Below are positions 31,160 through 41,950 of a stretch of 64,000 bases of DNA, in pieces. Source of the stretch: Wurfbainia villosa (Eukaryota; Streptophyta; Magnoliopsida; Zingiberales; Zingiberaceae). Within the stretch, counting starts at the first letter, position 1. The number at the start of each line of letters is the position of its first letter. The stretch spans positions 7,068,001 to 7,132,000 of the forward strand of contig JAKLTH010000238.1 in the NCBI GenBank assembly GCA_025175895.1, in the 5' to 3' direction. Under the pieces are notes generated by a model. The model ran no database searches and was not told where the DNA came from. It saw only the letters and a program-made list of their open reading frames with translations. A program made the translations under genes and the position numbers.

Positions 31160-32300
31160 GAGAGCTCGGTAGATCCGCTCAGGCATGATAGTCGAGCACA
31201 GGTAATCAAGCACAGAGTGCTCGGCAGACCATGCAGGTGATCGGGCTTCGTGCTCAGGAGCGCTCGGTGCTCGAGCACATAGGTGCTATGGAGACAGGAC
31301 GCAATGCTCAACACATGGATGCTTGGACGCCGAGCACCCGCCCGAGCACATGGTGCTTGGGTGCTGAGCACAAGTGCTCGGGTGCCGAGCATCCACCGGA
31401 GCACAGGGTGCTCAAGCGCCAAGCATAGGTGCTCGGGCGCCGAGCACCCACCCGAGCACAGGCTGATAGGGCGCCGAGCACCCACTCGAACACAGGGTGC
31501 TCGGGCTTGGATGCTCGACACCGCAGCAGGCACGCAGTTCTCGAGCACGTGATGCTCGGAGCACGGTGCTCGGCATGGAGCGAAAGTGAGGTTCCCTACC
31601 TTGTGATGATCGAGCAAGAGCAGAGTGCAAGTGCTATATGCGCAGGTGCTCGGGATTAAGAAATGCACGATGCACGGGAACACGAAGTGCTCGTGGCAAA
31701 GTGTTGGGGGCGTTGGTGTTCGCCTTCTCTCATGAAGGAGCACTTGGTGCTCTGTATCTTTCAGTGCTCGGGTTGTGGGCTTAATGCGTTGTATCGTTCA
31801 ATGCTTGGGTTGTGGGCTTAGTGCTCTGTATCGTTCAGTGCTCGGGTTGTAGGCTTAGTGCTTGCGATGCTCTAGCAAGAGCAGTGTGTAGGTGATATAT
31901 GCTCAGGTGCTCAGGATTAAGAAATGCATGATGCACGAGAGCATGAAGTGCTCGTGGCAGAGTGTTGAGGGCGCTGTTGCTCGGCTTCTCTCATGAAGGA
32001 GCACTTGGTGCTCTGTATCGTTCAGTTCTCGGGTTGTAGGCTTAGTGCTTTGTATCGTTTAGTGCTCGGGTTGTGGGCTTAGTGATCTGTATCATTCAAT
32101 ACTCGGGTCGATGAGAAATGCACAGTGCAATAGAGCACAGTGCTTGAAATCGTGTTGTGCTTGGCTGTGAAATGCACAGTGCTTGGGCTTATGTGCACAG
32201 TGCTTGACAAGAGTGCTTGTCACTCGGTTGTGCTCGATACTCGATTGAGTAAGCACCGTACTAAGTACTCAAAGTACTCAGAAGAAGCACGAGACGATCA
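31160..32300. repeat. nested GCTCG-type tandem-repeat field
   Basis: From 31310 to 31560, ~33-36-bp units like 'gtgctcgggcgccgagcaccc' repeat. From ~31606 to 32100 a ~264-bp unit is present twice ('agcaagagcag...aggtgctcgggattaagaaatgca...'). Each contains three ~38-bp units ('gtgctctgtatcgttcagtgctcgggttgtgggctta'). Reading frames here are by-products. It resembles the leader minisatellites of the retrotransposons and may be a decayed leader. Confidence 0.8.
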
Positions 32301-32634
32301 AGATGCCATGTAGTAGTGTTGGAATCTCAGTGCTATGCTCGAGTTTTGAGTAAACAAGTCCACATAGGATGATGTGCAAAAGTTGAGAATAGTCAACTAA
32401 TCTCATAACAATAATGACGAGTAGTTGTTGGAAGGCGCCAATCGACCTTAATATGTTTTAGTCGACTAACAAGGGTATCAATCAACTGGTAACTGGATCA
32501 GTCGATTAAGACTCCTAAAAATCAAGAAGATTTATTTTTTCTTGCTTAATTGTGTAGATTCTATGTCTGTATAAATAAAATTAAGTCGATTTTGTACTGG
32601 TTAGTTGGTTTTATCGAATAACATTACAATGCAG

Positions 32635-32831
32635 CGAGCACTCACAGGAGTATGAGGAAGTTGGAGATGCAGTGCAATCTGAAATTGTTGAAGAACTGTC
32701 TCCGAGGCAATGAGAATTGGGATGTCATTGAGCAAATTTCTAATGTCAAAATCGAAACATATTCCGGCAAAAAATACATCCGATACACCAAGGATCTCTA
32801 CATCTATGACCCACATGTTGTTTCTGATTGA
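32635..32831 (+). pseudogene. NLR-3 fragment: last ~65 codons of an NLR
   Basis: It matches the C-terminal end of NLR-1/-2 (SLRKLEMQCNL-, then GNENWDVIEQISNVKIETYSG) through to the stop at 32829-32831. The 5' part is missing: it joins unrelated AT-rich DNA at ~32630. The intron donor after the stop is preserved (32832-32915). Confidence 0.85.
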
Positions 32832-33540
32832 GTAAGGTGATTCATCTATCTTCGAAGTTCCTCTTTCTGATACATGACGGCCCTTCAGTTCTTTTAATCA
32901 CCTTTCTTTTTGCAGGACAGTGTAATGGAAGCACCGATCGGTTTGTGTTCTCTTCAATGATATTGGTGAAGCTGTGATTCATTTAGAGCTGAGCTGGGAG
33001 TATTATCTTCGACTTCATCCTTGCAATTACTTGTCTTGAGACACATCAAATGGCTTACTGTAACATGCGGCAGGATGCTCATGGCAAGCGAAAATTTAGT
33101 TACAAAGGAGATCTGCAGCTACAATTGGGATTCTTCAGGCTTGTTGGTGGTGGTGCTGAGACAAGACCTCTTTGAGACTGATCATGCATACATTCAGCAT
33201 GGCTTTTGAAAATTTATGAAAAAGCAATTCTGCCATTTTCAAGGGACAATAAAAGGATAGACATCCCGAAAAACTTTGTAGCTATCGGAGATTAATCCTT
33301 GCTCCTTTGACCGTTTTCACTTCTAAACAACAGAAAGTGGATGCAGATTTCATGATCGTTTGCTCACTTGAATTAACGAGTTGAGGTCTTATTTATCCCT
33401 ATTTTGTACCATGAAAATAGTTTATTTGTTACATGATTCCTCTGAGCAACTTATTCAAGCTCTTCATTTATGTTTCTTTTTAGTAATTACTTGTATAGTT
33501 GAATCAGAGCCCAGATGAGAAATCTAAACTCATCAAATTA
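32832..33540 (+). other. 3' region of the NLR-3 fragment (with conserved intron)
   Basis: The intron copy is GTAAGG at 32832 to CAG at 32915. Then follows sequence alignable with the 3' regions of NLR-1 and NLR-2, with deletions. No separate gene is seen. Confidence 0.6.
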
Positions 33541-33607
33541 CTTGTATAGTTGGATCAGAGCCCAACTTGGAGTGCATAAAGACGTGCTCACTTGAATTAA
33601 CGAGTTA

Positions 33608-34099
33608 AGCTCTGCATTTCCCAAACTTGAACTGCTCCAGTTTAAAGACGTGCCTCGATGGGAAGAGTGGACATTCGATGGAACACCTCTTGAAGTGAAG
33701 TTGTTTCCAAGTCTCAGGGATTGTGCTATCTTCAAATGCCCGAAGCTAAGAGCTCTTTCTGACAGCCTCCACCGAGCCACCAACCTCAATGAACTGTACT
33801 TGTGCCAAACATATGAGCTAGGCGAGATCAACAACCTCCCCTTGTCCTACAAGCTCGAGGTCACAAATTGCAGAGGGTTGAAGAAGATATCCAACATCCC
33901 GTCATTGAGATATCTTGAGGTGGATGACTGTCCCAACTTGGAGTGCGTAGAGAATCTCAACAAGCTACAGCATTTGGTGTTGATATGTTCAGAGGGAACG
34001 GATCAGCTCCCACAGTGGTTGCCGGACTTGATCGAGCAGCATAACACAGAAATCACCCACAGGAGTTTGAGATGCAGTGCAATCTGCAACTGCTGAAGG
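33608..34099 (+). pseudogene. NLR-4 fragment: C-terminal LRR segment
   Basis: It begins in the LRR at the equivalent of NLR-2 position ~50107 (ALCISQT-like 'ctctgcatttcccaaact') and stays open to 34099. It reads PRWEEWTFDGTPLEVKL, later NLNELYLCQTYELGEINN and LRYLEVDDCPNLECVENL. A deletion and frameshift after EQHN removes the normal end. The left junction mixes LRR and 3'-UTR pieces (33540-33610). Confidence 0.85.
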
Positions 34100-34753
34100 G
34101 CTATCTTGAAGGCCATTAGACTTGGCACACGGATTTCAGAAAGATTGCAATGATACAACTTTAGGTAGCCCGATTGGCACTCAGCATGGTTGTGGCAGTT
34201 CATCCAATATGCATAATTTAAATTATCTTTGCTTTGCAAACAAAATTTTGAAGCACCGAAAAAGCTTGCAAGTGCAATTGGGATCGAGGCTGGAGCTGCA
34301 AGAAGAATCATTCTACTTTCTCTTTGAAACAAATCAAACATTGATTCAACTTTGCTTTGGAAAATTTTCCCACTTCTTCTAAATGATAGAACAGGATTCT
34401 GATCTTTTTGCGATCAGTTGAATAAACTAATTTATTCATATTTTGTATGCAAAAAATTATTTCTATATTGCATAATTCAAACTCTTCATTTGTATAATCC
34501 ATATTGAAAAAGAGACTAAAGCACAATATTTTAGTTTCATTTGTAATCTTAGGCCACCTTCACTCAAAAGCTATATGCATCATTTCTTCTACGTTTAGAT
34601 GCAATCTATAGACCATCATTACTTTAAACTTGCAATCTTTTCAATGAAATATCAAATAAAAGTTCATCAAAAGGACCAATTCATTTTAGGGTTTCAATTT
34701 CATAGCAAATCAATTAACCAGGTACAACCCTTGAATGGTTCGAACCACATTCA
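34100..34753 (+). other. NLR-type 3' region and AT-rich DNA
   Basis: 34110-34330 is a degenerate copy of the NLR downstream region ('gcagttcatccaatatgcat' and 'ctgcaag' blocks). The rest, including 34670-34740 ('aggaccaattcatttt'), is related to 56395-56430. No gene is seen. Confidence 0.45.
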
Positions 34754-34816
34754 CAAAAAAAAAAAAAAAATAATAATAAAAATAAAAATAAAAAAAATAA
34801 AAATAAAAAAAAAATC
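34754..34816. repeat. A-rich low-complexity tract
   Basis: A run of A interrupted by single T (aataaaaataaaa) just downstream of the histone H4 stop codon. Confidence 0.9.
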
Positions 34817-34871
34817 GAAAAGTTTTGCAACTTTTAGTACGAACGCCATTGATAGCGAGTTGCGTAAAGGC

Positions 34872-35183
34872 TCAACCTCCGAACCCGTAGAGAGTCCGTC
34901 CCTGACGCTTGAGGGCGTAAACCACATCCATGGCGGTGACGGTCTTGCGGCGAGCGTGCTCGGTGTAGGTCACAGCATCGCGGATGACATTCTCGAGGAA
35001 GATCTTGAGGACGCCGCGAGTCTCCTCATAGATCAGGCCGCTGATGCGCTTGACGCCGCCGCGGCGGGCGAGGCGGCGGATCGCTGGCTTGGTGATGCCC
35101 TGAATGTTGTCGCGGAGGACCTTACGGTGGCGCTTCGCGCCTCCCTTGCCGAGCCCCTTGCCTCCCTTGCCGCGGCCGGACAT
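34872..35183 (-). CDS. H4: histone H4
   Basis: 103 codons plus stop on the minus strand with no intron, the normal H4 length. It begins [20 protein letters not shown], has the basic tail with the acetylatable Lys residues, the histone fold, and ends [10 protein letters not shown]4 pairs with H3 in the (H3-H4)2 tetramer of the nucleosome. The start was set at 35183 because all H4 proteins begin MSGRG; an in-frame ATG 27 bases upstream would add nine residues. GC content is much higher than the surroundings, as usual for plant histone genes. The promoter has a TATA box and a type I histone element, so S-phase expression is likely. Confidence 0.98.
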
Positions 35184-35273
35184 GGCGACGATCTGGATCA
35201 GGAATCGCAAAGTCTACTGGAGAAGAAAGAAAGCGAAGAGATGGCGATGGGAGTCATGGAGAGGGAGGGTGGG

Positions 35274-35281
35274 TATTTATA
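35274..35281 (-). promoter_or_regulatory. TATA box of histone H4
   Basis: The minus strand reads TATAAATA, 91 bp upstream of the ATG, in a GC-rich setting (CTCCCC before, CCCACCC after). Confidence 0.8.
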
Positions 35282-35401
35282 GGGGAGGGCAGGCGTTTGG
35301 TTGCCAAAAAAACGGAGGGATTTTTTTTGGCTTTCGGAAATGCGAATTTGGAACTGTCGGAGGCGGGAAGCTGCGATCGCCTTGCTTCGTTGGATTGAGA
35401 T

Positions 35402-35450
35402 TGGACGATTGGATTTCGTTTTAGCTGTTGTTCGCGGATCGATGACGTGG
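35402..35450 (-). promoter_or_regulatory. histone type I element plus two CCAAT boxes
   Basis: On the minus strand 35450-35433 reads CCACGTCATCGATCCGCG, an exact fit to the plant histone type I element (hexamer ACGTCA plus octamer GATCCGCG). Two CCAATC motifs lie between it and the TATA box (35402-35414). These are known to drive meristem and S-phase expression of plant H3/H4 genes. Confidence 0.85.
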
Positions 35451-35519
35451 TGACGAGTGTGCTTCCGTGACCCATCATCGATGATTTGGAATTTGGCCAC
35501 GTTGAATTTCTGAGGTGGG

Positions 35520-35794
35520 TAAATAATGTAATTTTTATATAGCGAAATTGGATATTTTATATATTTATCATTTTAAAATCATATTTTAAACATATTCTTT
35601 TAAAATTTAGATATTTGTAATTATAATGGATTTTTAGAATTGTTTTTTTGACATTATATTTATTAAATATTTTAGAATAACATTCAAAACGTGAAACAAT
35701 AAATATATTTGTATCTGTTAATATTACTAAGAAAATAATGTAACTCCGTACATGAGATCGGGCCATGATTCTTTATTAAGAAAACACAAATGTC
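35520..35794. other. AT-rich spacer upstream of histone H4
   Basis: Strongly AT-rich. I see no gene, repeat family or RNA in it. Confidence 0.6.
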
Positions 35795-36010
35795 GTTTCT
35801 ACGGAGATGATACGTAGGTAAAATCGTGTGACACGGATCGAATCTCGAAGGGAGATCTAAAAATCTCTTCATGACTCAAAATGATTCTCCATGGCTTTGT
35901 CAATTGCGTCAAAATTTAAAAGATCCTTTGTGATTTATCTCTTTCAAAATGATCTTGAAACAGATTGACGGAGAGCCGAGGGCGTTAGATAGATGGTTTC
36001 AAGCCTTGCG
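35795..36010 (+). repeat. tRNA-derived SINE copy 2 (degenerate)
   Basis: B box-like 'acggatcgaatctcg' (about 35836-35850), then 'aaaagatcctttgtgatttatctctttcaaaatgatc' matching the body of SINE copies 1 and 4. The A box is weak ('gatacgtaggtaaaa'). Confidence 0.5.
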
Positions 36011-36792
36011 GAAGAAAACACAAATGTTAAATTATGAGATATTAGAATTATTGAGGTTGTTGATCTGATTTTTTATTTATTTTGATGGCTAATAAATTTT
36101 TTTATAGAATTGAATATATTATTTTTTAATTAATCGAATAGACGAGTAAAAAAAACAAATCATATCATACCAGCATTACCGAATAATTGTGCTATCTCAT
36201 TTGGCCTAACTGAGCAAATGGAGAAAGAACTTCCACTTCAGCGCCTGCTTCTTCCAAACCTACCTCCATTCTTAGAGACATCATGATCCATCCTATCAAA
36301 TAATCTTATATTTACTACTTGTAAAATAAAATAGAGGATGATGAGAGATTTTCTAATCTTAAGTAAAATGGTTGATGCTGAGAAAGACGACTGTTGGTGT
36401 GACTTGTGAGAGATAGCGAGAAGGTTGTGCAAATGGACGAGTTGTGCACGAGTAAAACAAGAAACTGTGAGATTTCCTGTGTGTAGCATTGTTTGTGAAG
36501 GCAGACAGTGCAACGTGTAGATTTCTTATTAAGTAGAACAAGAGATCGTCTTCATCATCATTACTGGACTTAGAATTGCGGCGTTGTAAAATTGTAATGG
36601 AAATTCAAGTTAATCCTCGTAATTTTTATTCCGACTGCGAGCGTTCCATAAGGATATGAGTTTGCAACAAAGTTCCTCTTAGTACAACATCTCCATTTCG
36701 TGAGGTATACATTTAGGTTCCATAATTTATTTCGTAAGTATATCTAACACTAATTATACTTTTTCTTTAATTAATAATTTTTTTATTATATA
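36011..36792. other. intergenic DNA, nothing recognised
   Basis: AT-rich. Minus-strand frames at 36238-36541 overlap one another and show no motif I recognise. No RNA gene or repeat is seen. Confidence 0.5.
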
Positions 36793-36925
36793 TAGGGGAG
36801 TTATGCTCAAATGAGCGTCCAGCATGAGCTCCCTTCACATGAACATTATTTTCATTGTTCACATGAACAATGATAATATTGTTCATGTGAGGGGAGCTCA
36901 TGTTAGGCGCCCAACCATATATATA
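36793..36925. repeat. MITE-like imperfect hairpin
   Basis: An inverted repeat with arms around 'catgagctcccttcacatgaa' (36822) and 'ttcatgtgaggggagctcatg' (36883). It has a central palindrome CATTGTTCACATGAACAATG and is flanked by TATATATA on both sides, fitting TA target duplication. It has no coding capacity. Confidence 0.5.
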
Positions 36926-36989
36926 CATAAATTTCTCACACGCTCATGAGTGTGAATCATACACATATTTTAGGATTTATTTATCATAT

Positions 36990-38250
36990 TTTTTTAATAT
37001 TTCATTCACTTATTATACATAAAGACTTGCATTCAGTTTACTTTTATTTTTTATTCAGATAATTGTGATTTATATGTTTTTACTCTCATGAGGGACAAAA
37101 AAAGACATAATAAACACATGGAGGAAAACCACGATGAAACGGAAAGTAAATGGAGCCACAATGCTCAATTTTAAGAGTCCTTAGTGTTCAACATGCCCAG
37201 GGCATGCCAGGGGGCCACTCCCGTGCCCAGCCTCTTCAGCACGCTTGATTCCGGGGTGTGCTAGGTCTCCACAGCGCCTAACATGCTTAGGCCATGCTAA
37301 ATGGCACGGTTGTGCCATGGGATAACCAAAATCTCAATTTTTCTCAAGGATGTTCCGAATTTCTTACGGCAAATTTTCCAATTTTCTCGCCAGAAACTCT
37401 ATAAAAGACCCAGTGCCAAAGAGAAAAGCATTCTAATTTGGAGAAGGAATTAGGCATTCTAATTCTAATTCGAGAGGCGAGAGCCTAACCCTAAGGTCAA
37501 GACATGAGTTGCGGAGCAGTGGAGAATTAGCCCAAGGCGGAGGAAGTCTTCAACCAACATCGACAAACTCGTTCTTCCTTCTTTCTCTTCTTGGGTTTTG
37601 TTGAATGTCTTGTTGTACTTCGTTTCTATCTTCCTTCCGAACTATAGAGTAGTCCTCCTCGATCTTAGGATCAGAGAATAACTTTTTGTTTATTCATCTT
37701 GGATTGTTATAACTCCTTTATTTATTTATTGTGAACTTCTTGAATTAGTTTTACGGTACGTATAGTTTATCTTGCGAGTTCGCATGTTTCTTCTAATTCG
37801 GGTTTTGTAAAACTAATCGAGAGGAGTTATAGTGATTGAAAGCCGTCATCTAGATTAATCCACCAGGATGCTCATCACGGGTACTCATGTTGCGAACAAA
37901 GTCAACTATGAGTGAATACCTCAAAAGCTATTAAAATCTCTTGAGGATCTAAACTAATCATGAGGAATTATGGCAACTAAGGGCTTTCACCTAGATTGAT
38001 CCGCTATGATATTCGTGACAAATACCCATGTTACAAACTAGATCAACTACGTGTGAATACCTCGAAAGCTATTAAGACCTCTCGAGCGTTTCATAAACTT
38101 ATCCTAGAACATAACAATTTAACTAACCTTGGTTTCTATAAATAATAAGTAGTGGTTCTCGAATGGATCCGTTGGAGTTTATAGAATTCTTAAACTTCAA
38201 TTGCCCAATTCTTAAACATTTTAAAACTTATCATTCCATTTTTAAAAAAA
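36990..38250 (+). repeat. LTR-like remnant with TATA box and a 130-bp tandem duplication
   Basis: TATAAAAG at 37400-37407 is followed by a leader-like stretch with 'agagtagtcctcc'. A ~130-bp unit is present twice (about 37833-37965 and 37968-38098: 'gattgaaagccgtcatctagattaatcc...cctcaaaagctattaa'). 37190-37320 is rich in 'catgcc/ggcatg' repeats. It looks like a gypsy-type LTR on the plus strand. No internal coding region was found. Confidence 0.4.
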
Positions 38251-38984
38251 ATCTCAACAAATGCTGCAGTTAAAGATTGAATCAGAGTTATTTAAAAGAC
38301 TATATAAACGTCTTATCATTGCACCTTCGGAACGTCTCGCCAATAACTAAACTGAATAAGGTCGGAGCTCAAGCGATCTCCATCGCCCATCAAGGATAAA
38401 TCAGAGAAGTGCTCATAGTTTTTTAATGTACAATTCAGTCCGGACTTCATAGTCAGGCTATACCTGAACGATGTACGTCGAAGTCATACTCCGTCCACGT
38501 ATGAAATGTCTCTTATTTTTTCCATTGTATCGTATCCACGTGGGCGGCATTTTTGTCTTCTTTTACTTTATTCATATTGTACATTAAAGTTTTCATGTAG
38601 TCAATGTATCAATCCATTTGTTACTAAAATAGTTTGTTAAAAGATTCTTCATGTAAAATGAGATCGGGTTACTTTTTCTTGATGCTAAATTCTTATTTCC
38701 TTGTATTTTATGAAGCATCGTCTTAGTGGTCGCAGAGCCAGCTCTGAGAAAGAGCTGTTGGGGCTTTCGCCCGGGGTTTATTTTTTTTTAATATTTTATA
38801 AAATTTAATTTTAAAATTTTAAAATAAAAACAGAACTTATTTTTTTAATTTCGCTCAAGACCTTAAAATCCAATCTCAAGTGGTGTCGCCACATTGTAAA
38901 GGATTTGAAGAAAGGTTACAAAAGACACTTTCTAGAGAATCAAGAGGATGTAGGTGAAGAAGATATTGGAGCGATGCCATGCGG
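38251..38984. other. intergenic DNA, weak repeats only
   Basis: No gene is seen. A short segment near 38605-38665 ('catttgttactaaaatagtttgttaaaagattctt') resembles 57668-57745, so part of it is dispersed repeat. Confidence 0.45.
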
Positions 38985-39065
38985 AAGCTAGCGTTGAGAT
39001 CATTAGACGGAGAGAGGATGGATAGTGAATCTACAATTAAAGCATTTTCTTTCTCTTGCAAATTT
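38985..39065 (-). repeat. LTR-edge fragment shared with 46484
   Basis: The 'gagaggatgga.agtgaatctacaattaaagcattttctttctct' stretch matches 46490-46545. There the sequence starts TGTTGGGATCGCTAGAGG like the end of a copia LTR. Confidence 0.35.
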
Positions 39066-39118
39066 TTTATCAATTGGTGTAAAAGACGATTCGTTCGCCC
39101 TCAGTATTTCTGTCAATT

Positions 39119-39388
39119 GGTCTCATAGCCAACACAAATGAGGTAAATCACGGAGAGCATATTGTCTAACTCAGAGCTAACGCGACAGGAGGATAAGCCC
39201 CCTGCCATCCGTCCCAGGACTATTGGCGAGAGGGAGGATAAATCACGGGGAAGACTATGTCCCGGACACGGTGGCAAGGCAGTGGAGGGGTCATCTGAAC
39301 CCAGGGGGGATTTTAGACCCCTCTCCGGAATCGACCTCAGCCCATATGCTAAGCAACCACACTGTCTTACCATCGCGCCATCCCCACG
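39119..39388 (-). repeat. tRNA-derived SINE copy 3 (GC-rich, best preserved head)
   Basis: On the minus strand it starts near 39385 (CCCCGTGGGGATGG). A box-like TGGCGCGATGGTAAGACA lies at ~39379-39362 and B box-like GAGGTCGATTCC at 39338-39327. The body has 'cgtgatttatcctcc' and ends 'gtgatttacctc'. It aligns with SINE copy 1 and includes an apparent internal repeat of the tail. Confidence 0.65.
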
Positions 39389-39394
39389 GGGACA

Positions 39395-39630
39395 AAACTG
39401 TGATGGTAAATTTTTTTACGTGATCGGCCCTACCGCCGAAGCAGCCCCTCAGCAGAAACACCTTTCGAGAATTTTTGAAGGCACGATACCACGATGTTGA
39501 TAAGAGCAATGCTGGGTCAGCCCAGTATCTCAGTCAACAGAACCCTGCCTGTCGCTGAGGAGGGCTCGAACCCGATACCTCCCGCAACATGTACCTCCAC
39601 GCTTACCACTTGGGATAAGACGCTTCGGTT
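39395..39630 (-). repeat. second tRNA-derived SINE type
   Basis: On the minus strand TCTTATCCCAAGTGGTAAGC (39620-39601) resembles an A box and GGGTTCGAGCC (39573-39563) is a perfect B box. A ~170-bp body follows and ends in a run of A/T near 39410. It differs from the body of SINE copies 1-7. It is not a tRNA gene: no acceptor-stem pairing and the body is too long. Confidence 0.45.
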
Positions 39631-39854
39631 GGATTTGCTCAATATATAAACAAGAAGTGGAATAATCTAACAGATCTCCATGTCACTTATTAACGAGGAA
39701 AGTTTTGTCATCGTCCTCTTAGCACCACTCATGTTTTTTCTGCAAGATCTCTAGATTTCATAGTAGATGTTGCGACGAGACTTCCATTTGTAATCAGATT
39801 CAGTTTAAGTTTTTTTCGTCATTTTATTATTTTGTTTGATGTAAAAGTCGATAA

Positions 39855-40258
39855 TACAATATATGCTATATGAATCTATTTTGTATTCTTTCTGATTCTC
39901 AGAATGCATGGACTAGATTCATTTCCATCACCCTCATCTCACAACAGCTTCCTTCTACCACCTGAGTGTATCATAAATTCATCTGTCTAATCCTAGTTTG
40001 CAAATAAAAGGCCTACAACAAATGCTAAAAACGTCTAGAGTATCTCTAAAATATTACACAAAAGATCTTCTCACCATTCTCTCCAAGTAGGGATGAATGT
40101 TGTCATTAGTAACCATCCAAGTGTGACGATAATTGTACAACTAACATTAGATCGAGTACATGTTCAGGGATTGAACCCAGCATGGGCGTGTCTAGCCAGG
40201 TATGTACATAATGGCTTTTGACATGGATATACACACACTTATTTTTCCTATAAAAACA
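39855..40258. repeat. unclassified dispersed repeat, copy 1
   Basis: About 400 bp highly similar to 45130-45537, from 'gctatatgaatctattttgtattctttc' to 'cacttatttttcct'. No reading frame. It may belong to the CACTA element remnant near copy 2. Confidence 0.7.
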
Positions 40259-40564
40259 CTATAATAAATTTGACTTTTCGCAGTGCGTCATCAACAACAC
40301 ACGTATATAACGTACTGTTAATAATAGTTTTTATGACGCGTCTAATCTCATCGTTTTGTCTTTGGGTTATATCCAAAAGGTCTCATACCAATGGAGATAT
40401 CTTTTTATCTTATAAGCACATAATCTTTCCAAGTCTTATCAATGTGAGACTTTGATTGTATTCTCAATACTCCAACAATCTTTTCCCTCAAATGAAGGAC
40501 AACATTGGGCTTCCCCCTCAAGCCTATCCATCCTCAAAGAACTTTCTTTTGCTTGATGCTCAAT

Positions 40565-41950
40565 CCTCAACCCACCAGGTCTATCTTTTTGTCAATTGTA
40601 TGGTCATCCTGAACCAGTTGGACTTCTTATCAGTTGTCCAGTCCTTCTGACCCAATTGAACTTTCTATCAGTTGTCTGATAATCCTGACCCAACTAGACT
40701 TCCTGTATAATGTCTGATTCTCTTGATCTAGACATGGGAATCCCACTTTCTTCATTCGAGATGCATGGCCTGACATGGATCATAACTCTGATACCAATTG
40801 TAGAAATGTTGGCGTCACTAGAGGGGGAGGTGAATAGCGTCGATTCTCAATCTCTCGATTTCGTTCTTCGATTGTGTTTGTCGTTCTTGTCTAAAACAAA
40901 GCTATGTGCAACAGAAACAACATAAACAAAATACAAAACAAACACAACTCATAACACAAGGATTTTATGTGGTTTGAAATCTCTGATTCTTACTTCACGG
41001 ACTAGCTTTCCTACAGATCACCACTATTCTTCCTCCTTCTTGAAAACTTCCGGAGGCAGAGAAACCTCTTACAAACTGGAGCTTTACAATAAAACAACCA
41101 CAAACAAAGTGTAAAGGAAATAAACATAATGCAAATGAAAAGAAAGCTTTACATAAGAGGGATCACAACTTGATCACTTTTAGGTTGCTTTGGAATGCCC
41201 TAGAAGTTTGGAAATGCACTAACACTTTGCCTTCTAACTCCCAAAGAAGCAACCCTGGAAAACATCTACAAGCCTCCCTTTTATAAGCTCTGTCGAAGCC
41301 TCTAAGGTCTCCCATCAACACCCGTGATTCCGAACATTGTAGCACAACGGTCGCTTCGCTAGTCGAGATGCCGCCTTGACTGATTCCCTAGTCCGAGGTA
41401 CTAGTCGAGTCTGCCTTGCTTCTGATTGATTATCGTCATGCCTATCCCAAATCCAGTCAAGGCACCACCTCGACTAGCACCTAGTCAAGGTGATGGTTGA
41501 GCATGTCTCGCTTCTAAGTGATTGATGTCATGCTTGCTCCTAGATCCAGTCGAGGTACTGGTTGAGTGCCTCCAGTCGAGGTGCTATCTCGACTAGAACC
41601 TAGGAGAAGTGCTGATCAAGTGTTTCCAGAGCACTGTGCACCCAAACTCTACTCGTCCGTCCACTTCTAGTCGAAGTGCAGCTTCAATTGGGGTTGCTCC
41701 TCAAGCACCGACTCGACTTCTCGAGTCCTAACGCCAAGCACCCAATTCCTCGAGTCAACGTGCACTCGACCAGTTGAGGTGCCGCCTCGACTGGGTTTGC
41801 TCCCTAAGCACTGACTTGGCTTCTTGAGTCCTAGTGCCTAGCACCCGACTCCCCGAGTCAACTTGCACCTCGACTACTATCTCAGTCGAGGTGCTAGCTA
41901 CTATCTCTTTATCGGACTAAGCGCCGAGGGAGAAAAGGCTAGAGGAATGG
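40565..41950 (-). repeat. copia-type LTR and leader remnant
   Basis: A primer-like TTGGTATCAGAGTTATG on the minus strand (40801-40785) places an LTR to its right, starting TGTAGAAATGTTGGCG (~40800). 'tagagggggaggtgaatagcg' follows, a phrase common at LTR edges of SIRE-type copia elements. Left of the primer site, ~38-bp units ('cctgacccaattgaactttctatcagttgtct') repeat 4-5 times (40565-40735). Right of it, 41340-41930 holds many 'agtcgaggtgc..cctcgact' inverted-repeat units. No coding region is seen. Confidence 0.5.

Noticed and set aside
31150..31743. 197-codon Cys/Leu/His frame and overlapping ORFs
   Set aside because: All are translations of the GCTCG minisatellite in different phases.
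35184..35210. Nine extra residues before histone H4 (ATG at 35210)
   Set aside because: H4 proteins start MSGRG; the downstream ATG at 35183 gives exactly 103 residues.
34599..35282. 227-codon plus-strand frame over histone H4
   Set aside because: It is the antisense of the H4 coding region plus an A-rich run; GC-rich antisense frames stay open by chance.
36238..36541. 91- and 60-codon minus-strand frames
   Set aside because: Overlapping frames, no recognisable motif, AT-rich context; not enough to call a gene.
39560..39625. tRNA gene on the minus strand
   Set aside because: A and B boxes are present but I find no acceptor or anticodon stem pairing, and a SINE-like body follows.
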